Shown here: in pieces, positions 1-6,716 of the stretch | How the letters are laid out: every line of letters begins with the position of its first letter | Position numbering within the stretch: position 1 is the stretch's first letter | Source of the DNA: Hydrogenophaga sp. | GTDB taxonomy: Bacteria > Pseudomonadota > Gammaproteobacteria > Burkholderiales > Burkholderiaceae_C | Reading direction: 5' to 3' | Length of the DNA: 8,897 bases | NCBI GenBank assembly: GCA_030684755.1 | Contig: JAUXXN010000664.1 | Location: forward strand, 1-8,897 | Position numbers and translations under genes: made by a program | Notes under the pieces: model-generated | What the model saw: only the letters and a program-made list of their open reading frames with translations | Told to the model about the DNA's origin: nothing | The model's database searches: none

Positions 1-359
1 TTGCCCGCCGCCTTGCAGTCGTTCAAAGCCTGCAGTGCTGCCGCATAGGTGGGGTGCTTGTCACGGTCAAACACGAAATACACCGCGTCAAAGCTGTCGC
101 CCTGTCTGGCGTCTTCTTCATACAGCGCCCGGCCATGCGCCACCACCCGGTCGGGTGACGATCCGTTGTGCGGCGCGATCTTCACCGCCGCCGGGCGGAT
201 GCGCAGGTCCGCCTTCAGGTCGTTCAGGTACAGCGGCTCGGTCTTCTCGCCCTCGCACACGATCAGCACCCGCGGGCTCTGCGCCCGTGTGGCTGCACCC
301 CGCACCAGTTCCGCCGCCTTGCGCGCCTTGCGTTTGTGGAACAGGTTGTCAGACCCCAT
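1..359 (-). CDS. rloB: RloB family protein, N-terminal 119 residues (gene runs off the left edge)
   Basis: Reading from ATG at 359 gives 119 residues with no stop before the window edge. After a basic N-terminus (HKRKARKAAE, about residues 8-17), a hydrophobic strand leads into VLIVCEGEKTEPLYL (31-45), with Glu36 at the turn, and a second strand ends in VFDRDKH (96-102) with a D98-x-D100 pair. This is the signature of the RloB family (restriction-linked ORF B). A strand-Glu followed by a strand-DxD is also the acidic layout of Toprim metal-dependent nuclease folds, so a nuclease effector role is inferred but untested. The family is usually about 200-230 residues, so roughly half is visible. 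The start overlaps the end of the upstream ATPase gene by 11 bp, implying translational coupling and a functional pair. Family assignment is confident; activity is not. Confidence 0.85.
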   Translation of the reverse strand, partial: MGSDNLFHKRKARKAAELVRGAATRAQSPRVLIVCEGEKTEPLYLNDLKADLRIRPAAVKIAPHNGSSPDRVVAHGRALYEEDARQGDSFDAVYFVFDRDKHPTYAAALQALNDCKAAG

Positions 360-1632
360 AGAAGTCCAGGTCCTTCAGGAACGGAATGCCGCCGTAGCGC
401 CCGTTCAGGTAGCCGCGCTCCACCGCTTCGTTTTCACGCGTGCTGAACTGTGAAAGGGGGTACAGCTGCGTGGCGCGCGCCGCGTCTTTCTCCATGAACC
501 ACACCTGGTCGCGCCGCAGCAGTTTCTGGCTCAGCAGAGTCGTGTCGTGCGTGGTGAAAATCAGCTGTGCCCTGGTGCCTTGGTGATGCAGCAGTTTCAC
601 GAGGTGGTGTACCAGCAGCGGGTGCAGACTCGTGTCCAGTTCGTCCACCACGAGTACTCGTTCGTTCTCCGTCACGTCCAGCCACGGGCCCGCAAAGGCA
701 AACAAGGCGCGAGTCCCGTCAGATTCCTCGTCTTCGTCGAACTCCACGGGTTCGCCCGTCTGGGCATCGCTGTGGACGAACTTGAGCGTGGTCAGTGCCT
801 TCCCGCTCATGCGGCGGATCAGGTCCTCTTTCAGCGTGGCCGACATCGTCTTCGGCAGCACGTCTGGCGAAAAGTCCGTGGTCTTCACTCGGATGTCGGC
901 AATCGACAAGTCGGCCGAGTTCATGAACGCCACCACCTTCGCCTTCTCTGTCTGCGTCTTGCAGAGATCCACCGTGTAGTAGGTGTTCAGGTCGGCCGTG
1001 GACGTCACCACCCTCAACCGGTGCTGAAACCAGTCAAACACCGGCCTCAGCTGCTCGTTGTTCAGCTGGATCGCGGTGGACAGGAACAGCGCGTTCGAGC
1101 GCGTCAGGTCCTTCCAGTCCTGCCGCTTGCGGTCACCCTCGAACAGGCTGCTGAATTTGTACGCGTCCTTGCCCGCTTCGGCGTCAAACACCCGGTGGAA
1201 CCACTTCTGCGCCCGCCCTTGCGGGTAGGCGTACAGCCATTCCTCGGTGAAGCGCTGGCGGTTGCAGCGAAAGCCGTACTCGTAGCGCACCCCCCGTTCC
1301 ACGAAGGCGATTTCGAACTCGCTGTCGTCCGCCCGCGAAGCCGCGCTCAGCTTGAACGGCACGGTGTCGATCTCGTCGCCAACCTGGCTCTCCTTCTGCG
1401 AGTGCAGCACCCGGTCCTGCATGAAATCCAGCGCCTGGATCAGCGTGCTCTTGCCCGAGGCGTTGGGCCCGTACAGCACCGTCGACCGCAGCAAGCGCGG
1501 CGCCTTTTCGCCCGTGCCGGCGTCGAATGTGTTCAGCTCCTCCAGCTCCTTGAAGTAGGCCGACGCCGCCAAGCTCAGCGTCTGCCGTTCGCGGATGGAC
1601 CGGTAATTGGTGATGGAAAAATCGATCAACAT
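349..1632 (-). CDS. rloA: RloA-type AAA/ABC ATPase, partner of RloB
   Basis: A 427-residue ATPase of the AAA_15/AAA_21 (OLD/Rad50-like) group. The N-terminus MLIDFSITNYRSI is typical of the family and fixes the start. Walker A is GPNASGKS at residues 55-62; an ABC-signature-like SDGTRAL lies at 304-310; Walker B VLVVDELD is at 326-333 with Asp/Glu present; and the switch histidine follows in TTHD at 360-363. All catalytic elements are intact. The central region (about 90-300) is the variable insert expected to sense a trigger or hold the partner. Such ATPases paired with a small Toprim-like or RloB protein sit in type I restriction loci and defence islands; here the gene follows hsdS and overlaps rloB by 11 bp. 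Inferred role: nucleotide-driven sensor or scaffold that restrains or releases the RloB effector during phage infection. The ATPase call is firm; the defence role rests on context. Confidence 0.9.
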   Translation of the reverse strand: MLIDFSITNYRSIRERQTLSLAASAYFKELEELNTFDAGTGEKAPRLLRSTVLYGPNASGKSTLIQALDFMQDRVLHSQKESQVGDEIDTVPFKLSAASRADDSEFEIAFVERGVRYEYGFRCNRQRFTEEWLYAYPQGRAQKWFHRVFDAEAGKDAYKFSSLFEGDRKRQDWKDLTRSNALFLSTAIQLNNEQLRPVFDWFQHRLRVVTSTADLNTYYTVDLCKTQTEKAKVVAFMNSADLSIADIRVKTTDFSPDVLPKTMSATLKEDLIRRMSGKALTTLKFVHSDAQTGEPVEFDEDEESDGTRALFAFAGPWLDVTENERVLVVDELDTSLHPLLVHHLVKLLHHQGTRAQLIFTTHDTTLLSQKLLRRDQVWFMEKDAARATQLYPLSQFSTRENEAVERGYLNGRYGGIPFLKDLDFYGV

Positions 1633-1638
1633 GCCGGA

Positions 1639-1710
1639 ATCATATTCTTGGATTGATTTTTTGCTGAAAATCTACAAGAAATAGTTTGAAAAATTGGTTT
1701 TTGGTGTTTT
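1639..1710 (-). promoter_or_regulatory. AT-rich intergenic island, possible rloAB promoter
   Basis: The 95-bp gap between the hsdS stop and the rloA start holds the most AT-rich stretch I noticed: 18 of the 70 bases at 1641-1710 are G or C (26%). On the minus strand a good -10 match, TATGAT, covers 1644-1639, only 6 bases before the rloA ATG. That would give an almost leaderless transcript, consistent with the lack of a clear ribosome binding site. I find no good -35 hexamer at 16-19 bp spacing. A separate promoter or silencer-binding region for rloAB is plausible but unproven. Confidence 0.35.
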
Positions 1711-1727
1711 GAGCGTCTTGACGTGGT

Positions 1728-2927
1728 TCACAGCGTGCCGGCAAAGGCGCGCTGCTGCAGCGAGGCGAACAGCGCGTCTTGCGCGGCCAGCGCGGCGCGG
1801 TGTTGGGTTTTCAGGGCTTCGATGGCTTGGATGCGGGTGGCGAAGGTTTGTTGGAGGGGGAGAGGGGGGAGTGAGACAGGCATCGCCTTGATGATGCCCA
1901 TGTTCAGGCCCGCCATGATTGCGCCCTTGGCGGTTTGCTCAAGGTACTTGCGGGCCGACGGGTGGCGCAGAAAGTACGCGTGCAGAAATAGGGGGAGGCA
2001 CTTTTTTTGATCGACCGTGATGCAACACAAGTGTTTTGTGTTGATGGCGACCGGTACGCCGTTGGGTACCACTGCACAACGGCCACAAGTGCCCATGATC
2101 GTGATAAGCACATCGCCAGGGCGAACGGTGTAACGCTGGAGTTCGCGGTACTTTGCTTGGGTGATGAATCGCCTTTCTCCCCATCGAAACTCATTGGCAA
2201 CCGCGTTGTCGATGCCGAGGACTGCAATGCCTTCGCCCACAAATTCGCTGTGCAGCAGTTGGCTGCCGAAGGGGCCTGTGCGAATCGAACCGTTTTGCTC
2301 GTCCGTAATGTCAGCGATGGTAGTCGTGGGCCACTCCTTGGCTTTCTCAGTACCGAACATGTCGAGGAAGAGGGATTGGGTGAGGCTGTCGAGTTGGGCG
2401 AGGGCGGCGCGGCGCTGGGTTCGCAGGGTTTCGGCCTGGTCCAAGATGGCGGCGATGCGGCGTTGTTCGGGGAGGGGTGGGAGCGAGACTGGAATGGTCC
2501 GTAGATTACCAATCGAGACACTGGCTTGATTGACCGCTTTGTTGATGAAATTTGACAAGCTGGTCTTGAAGCTAGCGCTTCTGATCAAGTACTTGCCGAA
2601 CTCAGGGTCGAGCCTAGACGGATCTGGCCTAAGGCACAGCAGGTTCATGCCATGCACCAGCTGTTCCGGGATACCTCGGTACACAGCACACTTGCCGACA
2701 TGCTCGACGCTGTTGATGTGGCTGAAAAGAATGTCACCCGCTTTCAGCAACCAATCCCGGCAATTCGTTTTGTCTAAACCAGCGTAGCCGACGCGCTCAG
2801 GATCAACTACAGACGCCGCGATGGTTTCAATTCTGGAAATAGGCAGGCCATCGCCTGATTTATCTTGTTTGATATTCATACCGTTTCGTATGAACAGAAA
2901 GAGCGAGCCGAACTCGACCCCGCTCAC
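1728..2927 (-). CDS. hsdS: Type I restriction-modification specificity subunit HsdS
   Basis: A 399-residue DNA recognition subunit with the two-fold family architecture: TRD1 (about residues 5-150), a conserved helical spacer (about 151-190), TRD2 (about 198-352) and a second helical spacer (353-395). Each TRD ends in the hallmark motif: SLPPLPEQRRIA at 148-159 and SLPPLPLQQTFA at 352-363, followed by similar helices containing RAALAQLD and RAALAAQD. TRD2 also has the common RTGPFGSQLL element (216-225). Two TRDs imply recognition of a bipartite asymmetric site; its sequence cannot be read from the protein. The start is GTG at 2927, supported by an upstream GGAG and by retaining the beginning of TRD1; the next in-frame ATG (2879) would remove it. 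The gene overlaps hsdM by GTGA, so M and S are probably translationally coupled. Intact. Confidence 0.95.
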   Translation of the reverse strand: MSGVEFGSLFLFIRNGMNIKQDKSGDGLPISRIETIAASVVDPERVGYAGLDKTNCRDWLLKAGDILFSHINSVEHVGKCAVYRGIPEQLVHGMNLLCLRPDPSRLDPEFGKYLIRSASFKTSLSNFINKAVNQASVSIGNLRTIPVSLPPLPEQRRIAAILDQAETLRTQRRAALAQLDSLTQSLFLDMFGTEKAKEWPTTTIADITDEQNGSIRTGPFGSQLLHSEFVGEGIAVLGIDNAVANEFRWGERRFITQAKYRELQRYTVRPGDVLITIMGTCGRCAVVPNGVPVAINTKHLCCITVDQKKCLPLFLHAYFLRHPSARKYLEQTAKGAIMAGLNMGIIKAMPVSLPPLPLQQTFATRIQAIEALKTQHRAALAAQDALFASLQQRAFAGTL

Positions 2928-4528
2928 TTCAACATCTCCGCCAGCGCCTTCGTCCCCTGCGCGATCTCTTCTTCCAGCCGCGCCAGCTCGGCCAAGATGT
3001 CGGCGGGGGCGCGGTGGTTCACCTGCTGGTGCACCACTTCGCGGTAGCGGTTCAGGCTCAGGTCGTAGCCGTTGGCGGCGATGTCGGCTTTGGGGACGAG
3101 GAAGCTTTGGGCGGTGCGGGGGCGGTGGGATTCGGGAGGCGGGGAGCCCTCACCCCCGCCCTCTCCCGCAAGCGGGAGAGGGGGTGAAGTCAGGGACTGC
3201 CAGCGTTGGAGCACGTCGGGCAGGTTGTTTTTGGCGTGTTCGGCTTCGCTCAGGGCTTGTGCCGGGCGGGTGCCCAGTTTGTCTTCAGGCAGCAGGGGCT
3301 GGCGTTTGTCGTCCAGGCTCCAGCCGTCGGCTTGCAGGTCGTAAAACCACACGTTGTCGGTGCCGCCGCTGTTGGTTTTCGTCAAGAACACGATGGCGGT
3401 GCTCACGCCGGCATAGGGCTTGAACACGCCGCCGGGCAGGCTGACGATGGCGTCGAGTTTGTGGTCTTCCACCAGCATCTTGCGCAGGGTTTTGTGGGCG
3501 GTGCTGCTGCCGAACAGCACGCCGTCGGGCACGATGACCGCCGCCCGGCCACCGGGTTTGAGCAGTCGCAAAAACAGGGCCAGAAACAGCAGCTCGGTCT
3601 TTTTGGTTTTCACCGTTTGCAGCAGGTCTTTGGCCACGTTTTCATAGTCTAGGCTGCCGGCAAACGGTGGGTTGGCCAGCACCAGGCTGTAGCGGTTTTC
3701 TTCGAGCCCGTGTTGCTGGCCGAGCGAATCGCGGTAAGTGATGGCGGGGTTTTCCACGCCGTGCAGCAGCATGTTCATGCTGCCGATGCGCAACATGGTG
3801 TTGTCGAAGTCGTAGCCGTGGAACATGCCGTGGTTGAAATGCTGGTTCAACGCGGGGTCGTGAAACAGGCTGGCGTGGTGTGTGCGCAGGTGTTCGCCTG
3901 CGGCCACCAAGAAACCGCAGGTGCCGCTGGCGGGGTCGCAAATGGTGTCGGTGGGGGTGGGCGCGGTCATCTCCACCATCAGTTGGATGATGTGGCGCGG
4001 CGTGCGGAACTGGCCGTTTTGCCCCGCGCTGGCAATTTTGCCCAGCATGTATTCGTACAGGTCGCCCTTGGTGTCGCGGTTGTCCATGGGCACGGCGTCC
4101 AGCAAATCGACCACCTTGGCCAGCAGCGCGGGTGTGGGGATGGTGAAGCGGGCATCTTTCATGTGCTGGGCGTAGGTGGAGCCGTCGCTGGGGTGGCTGC
4201 CGTTGGCGCCCAGGGTGCGCAGCATGGGGAAGACGTGTTCGCTCAGGGTTTCAAACATTTCGGCGGGGGCTTCGTTTTTGAAGCGGCTCCAGCGCAGCGT
4301 CTCGTAGTGGCGGCCTTTGGGGTCGTGGCCGTAGGGGAAGACGCGGCGCGCCATGGGGCGGCCCAGGCGGTTGGCCTTGTTTTCTTCCAGGGTGTGCAGG
4401 TCGTCGAGGCGGCGCAAAAAGAGCAGGTAGGTGATTTGCTCAATAACTTCAATGGGGTTGGCTATGCCGCCAGACCAGAAGGCGTTCCAGATGTGGTCGA
4501 TTTTGCTTTTGAGTTCGCCGGTGAGCAT
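2924..4528 (-). CDS. hsdM: Type I restriction-modification DNA methyltransferase subunit HsdM
   Basis: A 534-residue N6-adenine DNA methyltransferase that, with HsdS, methylates the host site and, with HsdR, forms the restriction complex. The start MLTGELKSKIDHIW is typical of HsdM; the frame stays open upstream to 4657, but that part would run into the neighbouring glycosyltransferase gene and resembles nothing in the family. The helical N-terminal domain (about 1-140) contains ITYLLFLRRLDDL. The Rossmann methylase domain follows: FRTPRHI just before motif I, DPASGTCGFL (198-207, S-adenosylmethionine binding), and motif IV NPPF (286-289, adenine binding and catalysis). The C-terminal part has a predicted coiled segment near the end (ELARLEEEIAQ). 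Odd feature: residues about 448-466 are a Pro/Gly/Glu-rich linker encoded by a GC-rich palindrome. The gene is first in the hsd order and 40 bp downstream of the glycosyltransferase stop. HsdR is not in the window. Confidence 0.96.
   Translation of the reverse strand: MLTGELKSKIDHIWNAFWSGGIANPIEVIEQITYLLFLRRLDDLHTLEENKANRLGRPMARRVFPYGHDPKGRHYETLRWSRFKNEAPAEMFETLSEHVFPMLRTLGANGSHPSDGSTYAQHMKDARFTIPTPALLAKVVDLLDAVPMDNRDTKGDLYEYMLGKIASAGQNGQFRTPRHIIQLMVEMTAPTPTDTICDPASGTCGFLVAAGEHLRTHHASLFHDPALNQHFNHGMFHGYDFDNTMLRIGSMNMLLHGVENPAITYRDSLGQQHGLEENRYSLVLANPPFAGSLDYENVAKDLLQTVKTKKTELLFLALFLRLLKPGGRAAVIVPDGVLFGSSTAHKTLRKMLVEDHKLDAIVSLPGGVFKPYAGVSTAIVFLTKTNSGGTDNVWFYDLQADGWSLDDKRQPLLPEDKLGTRPAQALSEAEHAKNNLPDVLQRWQSLTSPPLPLAGEGGGEGSPPPESHRPRTAQSFLVPKADIAANGYDLSLNRYREVVHQQVNHRAPADILAELARLEEEIAQGTKALAEMLK
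2936..2939 (-). promoter_or_regulatory. Shine-Dalgarno site for hsdS
   Basis: On the minus strand GGAG lies 8 bases before the GTG at 2927, inside the last codons of hsdM. It supports the GTG start, which overlaps the hsdM stop, over the downstream ATG at 2879. Confidence 0.6.
3150..3187. repeat. REP-like palindrome inside hsdM
   Basis: Perfect 11-bp inverted repeat: CCCTCTCCCGC at 3159-3169 and GCGGGAGAGGG at 3172-3182, with a 2-base AA loop. Outer arms TCACC (3150-3154) and GGTGA (3183-3187) can also pair, leaving CCCG (3155-3158) unpaired. On the minus strand the stem is followed by a G-rich tail ending GGGTGAGGG. Such stem-plus-tail elements are common as dispersed extragenic repeats in GC-rich proteobacteria. 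Here it lies in the coding sequence, in frame, and is translated as PLPLAGEGGGEG. Confidence 0.75.
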
Positions 4529-4538
4529 GGGTGTTTCT

Positions 4539-4562
4539 GGGGTTCGCTGGAGAGGTAACCCC
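4539..4562. promoter_or_regulatory. Inverted repeat in the glycosyltransferase-hsdM gap
   Basis: GGGGTT at 4539-4544 pairs perfectly with AACCCC at 4557-4562 across a 12-base loop, within the 40-bp gap between the glycosyltransferase stop and the hsdM ATG. It ends 10 bases before that ATG. There is no following U-tract in either direction, so a classical terminator is unlikely. It could be a weak hairpin over the hsdM ribosome binding region or a protein-binding operator. The arms are short and could occur by chance. Confidence 0.3.
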
Positions 4563-4568
4563 GGGAGC

Positions 4569-5732
4569 TTAACGCGGCGCTGTGCTGAGGCATTCGGTGT
4601 GGCTGTGTTCGCTGCGGGCCTGTTGCAGCACCTGGCTGAGGATGACGGGCACTTCAAACAGGGCGCGGTTGCGGATGCGCCGCACCTGTGCGCGGTAGGT
4701 GTCGAGCGCGTCCACCAGTTGGGCCACCGCCCGATGCACGTTGCGAAAGCTTTTCAGCACCAGGCCGACTTGGTTGTCCAGAATCCATTCGGCGTTGTAG
4801 CGCTCTTGGGGCATGGTCCAGGCGTTGTCCACCACGATCACGGGCAGGCCTTGTTGCACGGCTTCGCTCACGCTGCCGGGGCCGGGTTTGCCAATCAAGA
4901 AGTCGGCCAGTTGCATGTGGCCGGGTATGTCGGTGCTGAAGCCCACCACCAAGCGCGGTGCGCTGGCGGGCAGGGCGCGCAGCCGGTTGGCCAGCGCGGT
5001 GTTGTGACCACAAACCAAGATCAGCTGCGTGTCGGCCAGCCGCTGGGCAATGCCGAGCATGGCTTTGGAGCCGTGGCCGCCAAACAAGACCAAGCCGGTT
5101 GGGCGGGTGGGGTCCAGGCCCAGTTGGCGCTGCCGGGTGGCTTTGTCCCACAGGGCCGGTTGGTAGAACTCGGGGCGCAGCACCATGCCCGACGTGGCGT
5201 GGATGGGTTGTGCTGGGTGGGCGATGGCGCGGGCTTGTTGCACCGCGCGCGGCGTGCCGCAAACCACATGCTGTTTCGGGTGGCATTCGATCCAGAAATG
5301 GGGCGGGTGGTCGGCCAGATCGGTCAGCACGGTGACATACGGCACTTGGGGCAAGGCGGTTTGCAGGCTCTCGCAGAGCGCGAGGTTGAAGTTGGGAATG
5401 AGCGACACCACCAGCTCGGGCCGCGATGCGTTCCAGTGGTTTTGCAGCCGACTGAGCAGGCTGGGGTGGCCCAGCCGGATCAGCCTTTGCAGCAGTTTCA
5501 GTTCTTGCGACAGGCCCAGGGTCCAGCCTCGGGCGAGCCGTTGGTTGTACCAATCTTCAGGGGCTTTGCCGGTGATGCGGCGGAAGTGGTCTGCGGGGTC
5601 GAGCACCTCGAACAGGTTGACCAGGCGCACGTCCCAGGCGTAGGGCGGTTCGCGCAGCACCGATTGCAGCGCGAGCGCCGAGGCGCGGTGGCCACCCCCA
5701 GCGTTGAAATAGATCAGGTCGACGCGGGTCAT
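4569..5732 (-). CDS. GT28 glycosyltransferase, MGDG-synthase / processive diacylglycerol glycosyltransferase type
   Basis: A 387-residue GT-B fold glycosyltransferase. The N-terminal acceptor domain starts with the family's glycine-rich loop in YFNAGGGHRASA (8-19), as in MGDG synthases and UgtP; TDLADHPPHFW (137-147) matches the conserved TD...H..W region. The C-terminal nucleotide-sugar domain has FGGHGSKAM (217-225), GKPGPGSVSEA (281-291) and PQERYNAEW (308-316), which are the donor-binding loop and the conserved QE..N element. These enzymes transfer a hexose from UDP-sugar to a lipid (diacylglycerol, or GlcNAc in the related MurG) at the inner face of the membrane. Sugar and acceptor cannot be predicted. 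No signal peptide is visible, consistent with a peripheral membrane enzyme. The ATG overlaps the decarboxylase stop by 4 bp (ATGA) and has no clear ribosome binding site of its own, so it is probably translated by coupling. Family call strong; substrate unknown. Confidence 0.88.
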   Translation of the reverse strand: MTRVDLIYFNAGGGHRASALALQSVLREPPYAWDVRLVNLFEVLDPADHFRRITGKAPEDWYNQRLARGWTLGLSQELKLLQRLIRLGHPSLLSRLQNHWNASRPELVVSLIPNFNLALCESLQTALPQVPYVTVLTDLADHPPHFWIECHPKQHVVCGTPRAVQQARAIAHPAQPIHATSGMVLRPEFYQPALWDKATRQRQLGLDPTRPTGLVLFGGHGSKAMLGIAQRLADTQLILVCGHNTALANRLRALPASAPRLVVGFSTDIPGHMQLADFLIGKPGPGSVSEAVQQGLPVIVVDNAWTMPQERYNAEWILDNQVGLVLKSFRNVHRAVAQLVDALDTYRAQVRRIRNRALFEVPVILSQVLQQARSEHSHTECLSTAPR

Positions 5733-6658
5733 GGCGCTGGCGGTGAGGGTGGCTGGGTGTGGGCGGCGCTGCGTTGCAGCAGGGCTTGCCCCATGCGCAG
5801 GCGCAGGCCGTCGGCCAGGCCGGGCGCGGGCTCAAAGCCGGGCGGGGTCAGCACCAGAATGGTGGAGCCGTGTTCAAACCAGCCCATTTCTTCGCCCTGC
5901 TGGTAGTGAGCTGAGCAGGGCAGTTGGTTCGGGCCACGGTAGCGCAGGTTCAGCGGCACATCGAGCGCGTGCAGCCGCATGCTGGCCACCAAAATGGCCG
6001 CCACCGGCACCAGCACCAGCAGGCCGCCGTCGGGCTGGCGCAGTTGCAGCACCGCGCGTTCGTTGCGGCAAAACAGCCGCTCTACCCGCTTGAGGGCAAT
6101 GGGGTTGACGTTCCAGGTGTCGCCGCTGATGTAGGTGACGTGCTCCAGCGTGGCCTCGCACGGCGCGTGAAAGCGGTGGTACATGCTGGAGGTCAGGCGC
6201 AGCGTGACAAAGCTGCCGCCTTGCAGCTGCTGCGCCAGTGCGCGCCCACGCGCGTCGTCGCCCAGCAAATCGAGCAGCCGGTACGGAAAGCCCTTGGCCT
6301 GGAACAGCTGGGCGTCGGTGCCGTCGGGCGTGCTGTCGATGCGGCCCATGGCGCCGACGATGCCGTCGCTGGGGCTGGTGAGCACGCCGGGGCGGGCGTC
6401 GATGGGGCGCAGGCCGGGTTTCAGCTCGCGGATGAAGCAGTCGTGCAGGCTATCAAAGTGGGTCTTACGGGCTTCGCTCAGGTCGAGGTCGGAAAAAGCT
6501 TTCCAGATGGCCATGGACAGGTCGCGCACCCACGGGTGGCGGATGCGGCTCCAGCGGCCCATGAAGCGGGTGAGGGCGATGCGCGGGACGCGGTTGGTGA
6601 ACAGAAAGTTCAGGTCTTCGTTGAGTGCGATGCGTTGCAATGCGGTTCGGATATTCAT
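5729..6658 (-). CDS. Phosphatidylserine decarboxylase family proenzyme
   Basis: A 309-residue pyruvoyl-dependent decarboxylase, close in length to the E. coli enzyme (322). The catalytic set is visible: SPSDGIVG with Asp98, YHRFHAP with His161 and His164, and the self-cleavage site GST at 264-266, where Ser265 would become the pyruvoyl group and separate a large beta chain from a C-terminal alpha chain of about 45 residues. The segment GEEMGWFEHGST follows the family pattern, but the residue before GST is His where Leu (LGST) is usual. The standard reaction converts phosphatidylserine to phosphatidylethanolamine at the inner membrane. The start MNIRTALQRIALNEDLNFLF matches family N-termini; the open frame extends to 6841 but would run across the divergent gene. 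No strong ribosome binding site. It overlaps the glycosyltransferase gene. Whether it is the housekeeping enzyme or a specialised paralogue cannot be told from the window. Confidence 0.92.
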   Translation of the reverse strand: MNIRTALQRIALNEDLNFLFTNRVPRIALTRFMGRWSRIRHPWVRDLSMAIWKAFSDLDLSEARKTHFDSLHDCFIRELKPGLRPIDARPGVLTSPSDGIVGAMGRIDSTPDGTDAQLFQAKGFPYRLLDLLGDDARGRALAQQLQGGSFVTLRLTSSMYHRFHAPCEATLEHVTYISGDTWNVNPIALKRVERLFCRNERAVLQLRQPDGGLLVLVPVAAILVASMRLHALDVPLNLRYRGPNQLPCSAHYQQGEEMGWFEHGSTILVLTPPGFEPAPGLADGLRLRMGQALLQRSAAHTQPPSPPAP

Positions 6659-6716
6659 GTGGGTGTCATGGGGGTGAAATAAAAAAGCAGGATGGCCATT
6701 CAATGAAAGTCGATCT
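6659..6716. promoter_or_regulatory. Divergent promoter spacer between decarboxylase and aminotransferase genes
   Basis: These 58 bases separate two divergent starts, so promoters for both directions must lie here or inside the neighbouring genes. It holds a short AT-rich core (GAAATAAAAAAG, 6677-6688), but I cannot define convincing -35/-10 pairs. A weak Shine-Dalgarno-like GAAAG (6705-6709) lies 7 bases before the aminotransferase ATG. The small space suggests shared regulation of the two transcripts. Confidence 0.4.

Noticed and set aside
547..1656. 369-residue plus-strand open frame opposite rloA
   Set aside because: Antisense shadow rich in Arg, Gln, Val and His without motifs; rloA on the minus strand has intact Walker A, Walker B and switch His.
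1..4528. Complete type I R-M system within the window
   Set aside because: No HsdR-like helicase/nuclease motifs occur on either strand here; only M and S are present, so HsdR must lie outside or be absent.
4529..4657. N-terminal extension of HsdM by 43 residues to an ATG at 4657
   Set aside because: It would overlap the end of the glycosyltransferase gene in another frame, has low-complexity composition (many Ser, Ala, Pro, Arg), and the family's typical N-terminus begins at the internal Met (4528).
4431..5906. 491-residue plus-strand open frame opposite the glycosyltransferase
   Set aside because: Antisense shadow of a GC-rich gene; composition (Gly, His, Gln, Val rich) is not protein-like and the minus-strand glycosyltransferase has all family motifs.
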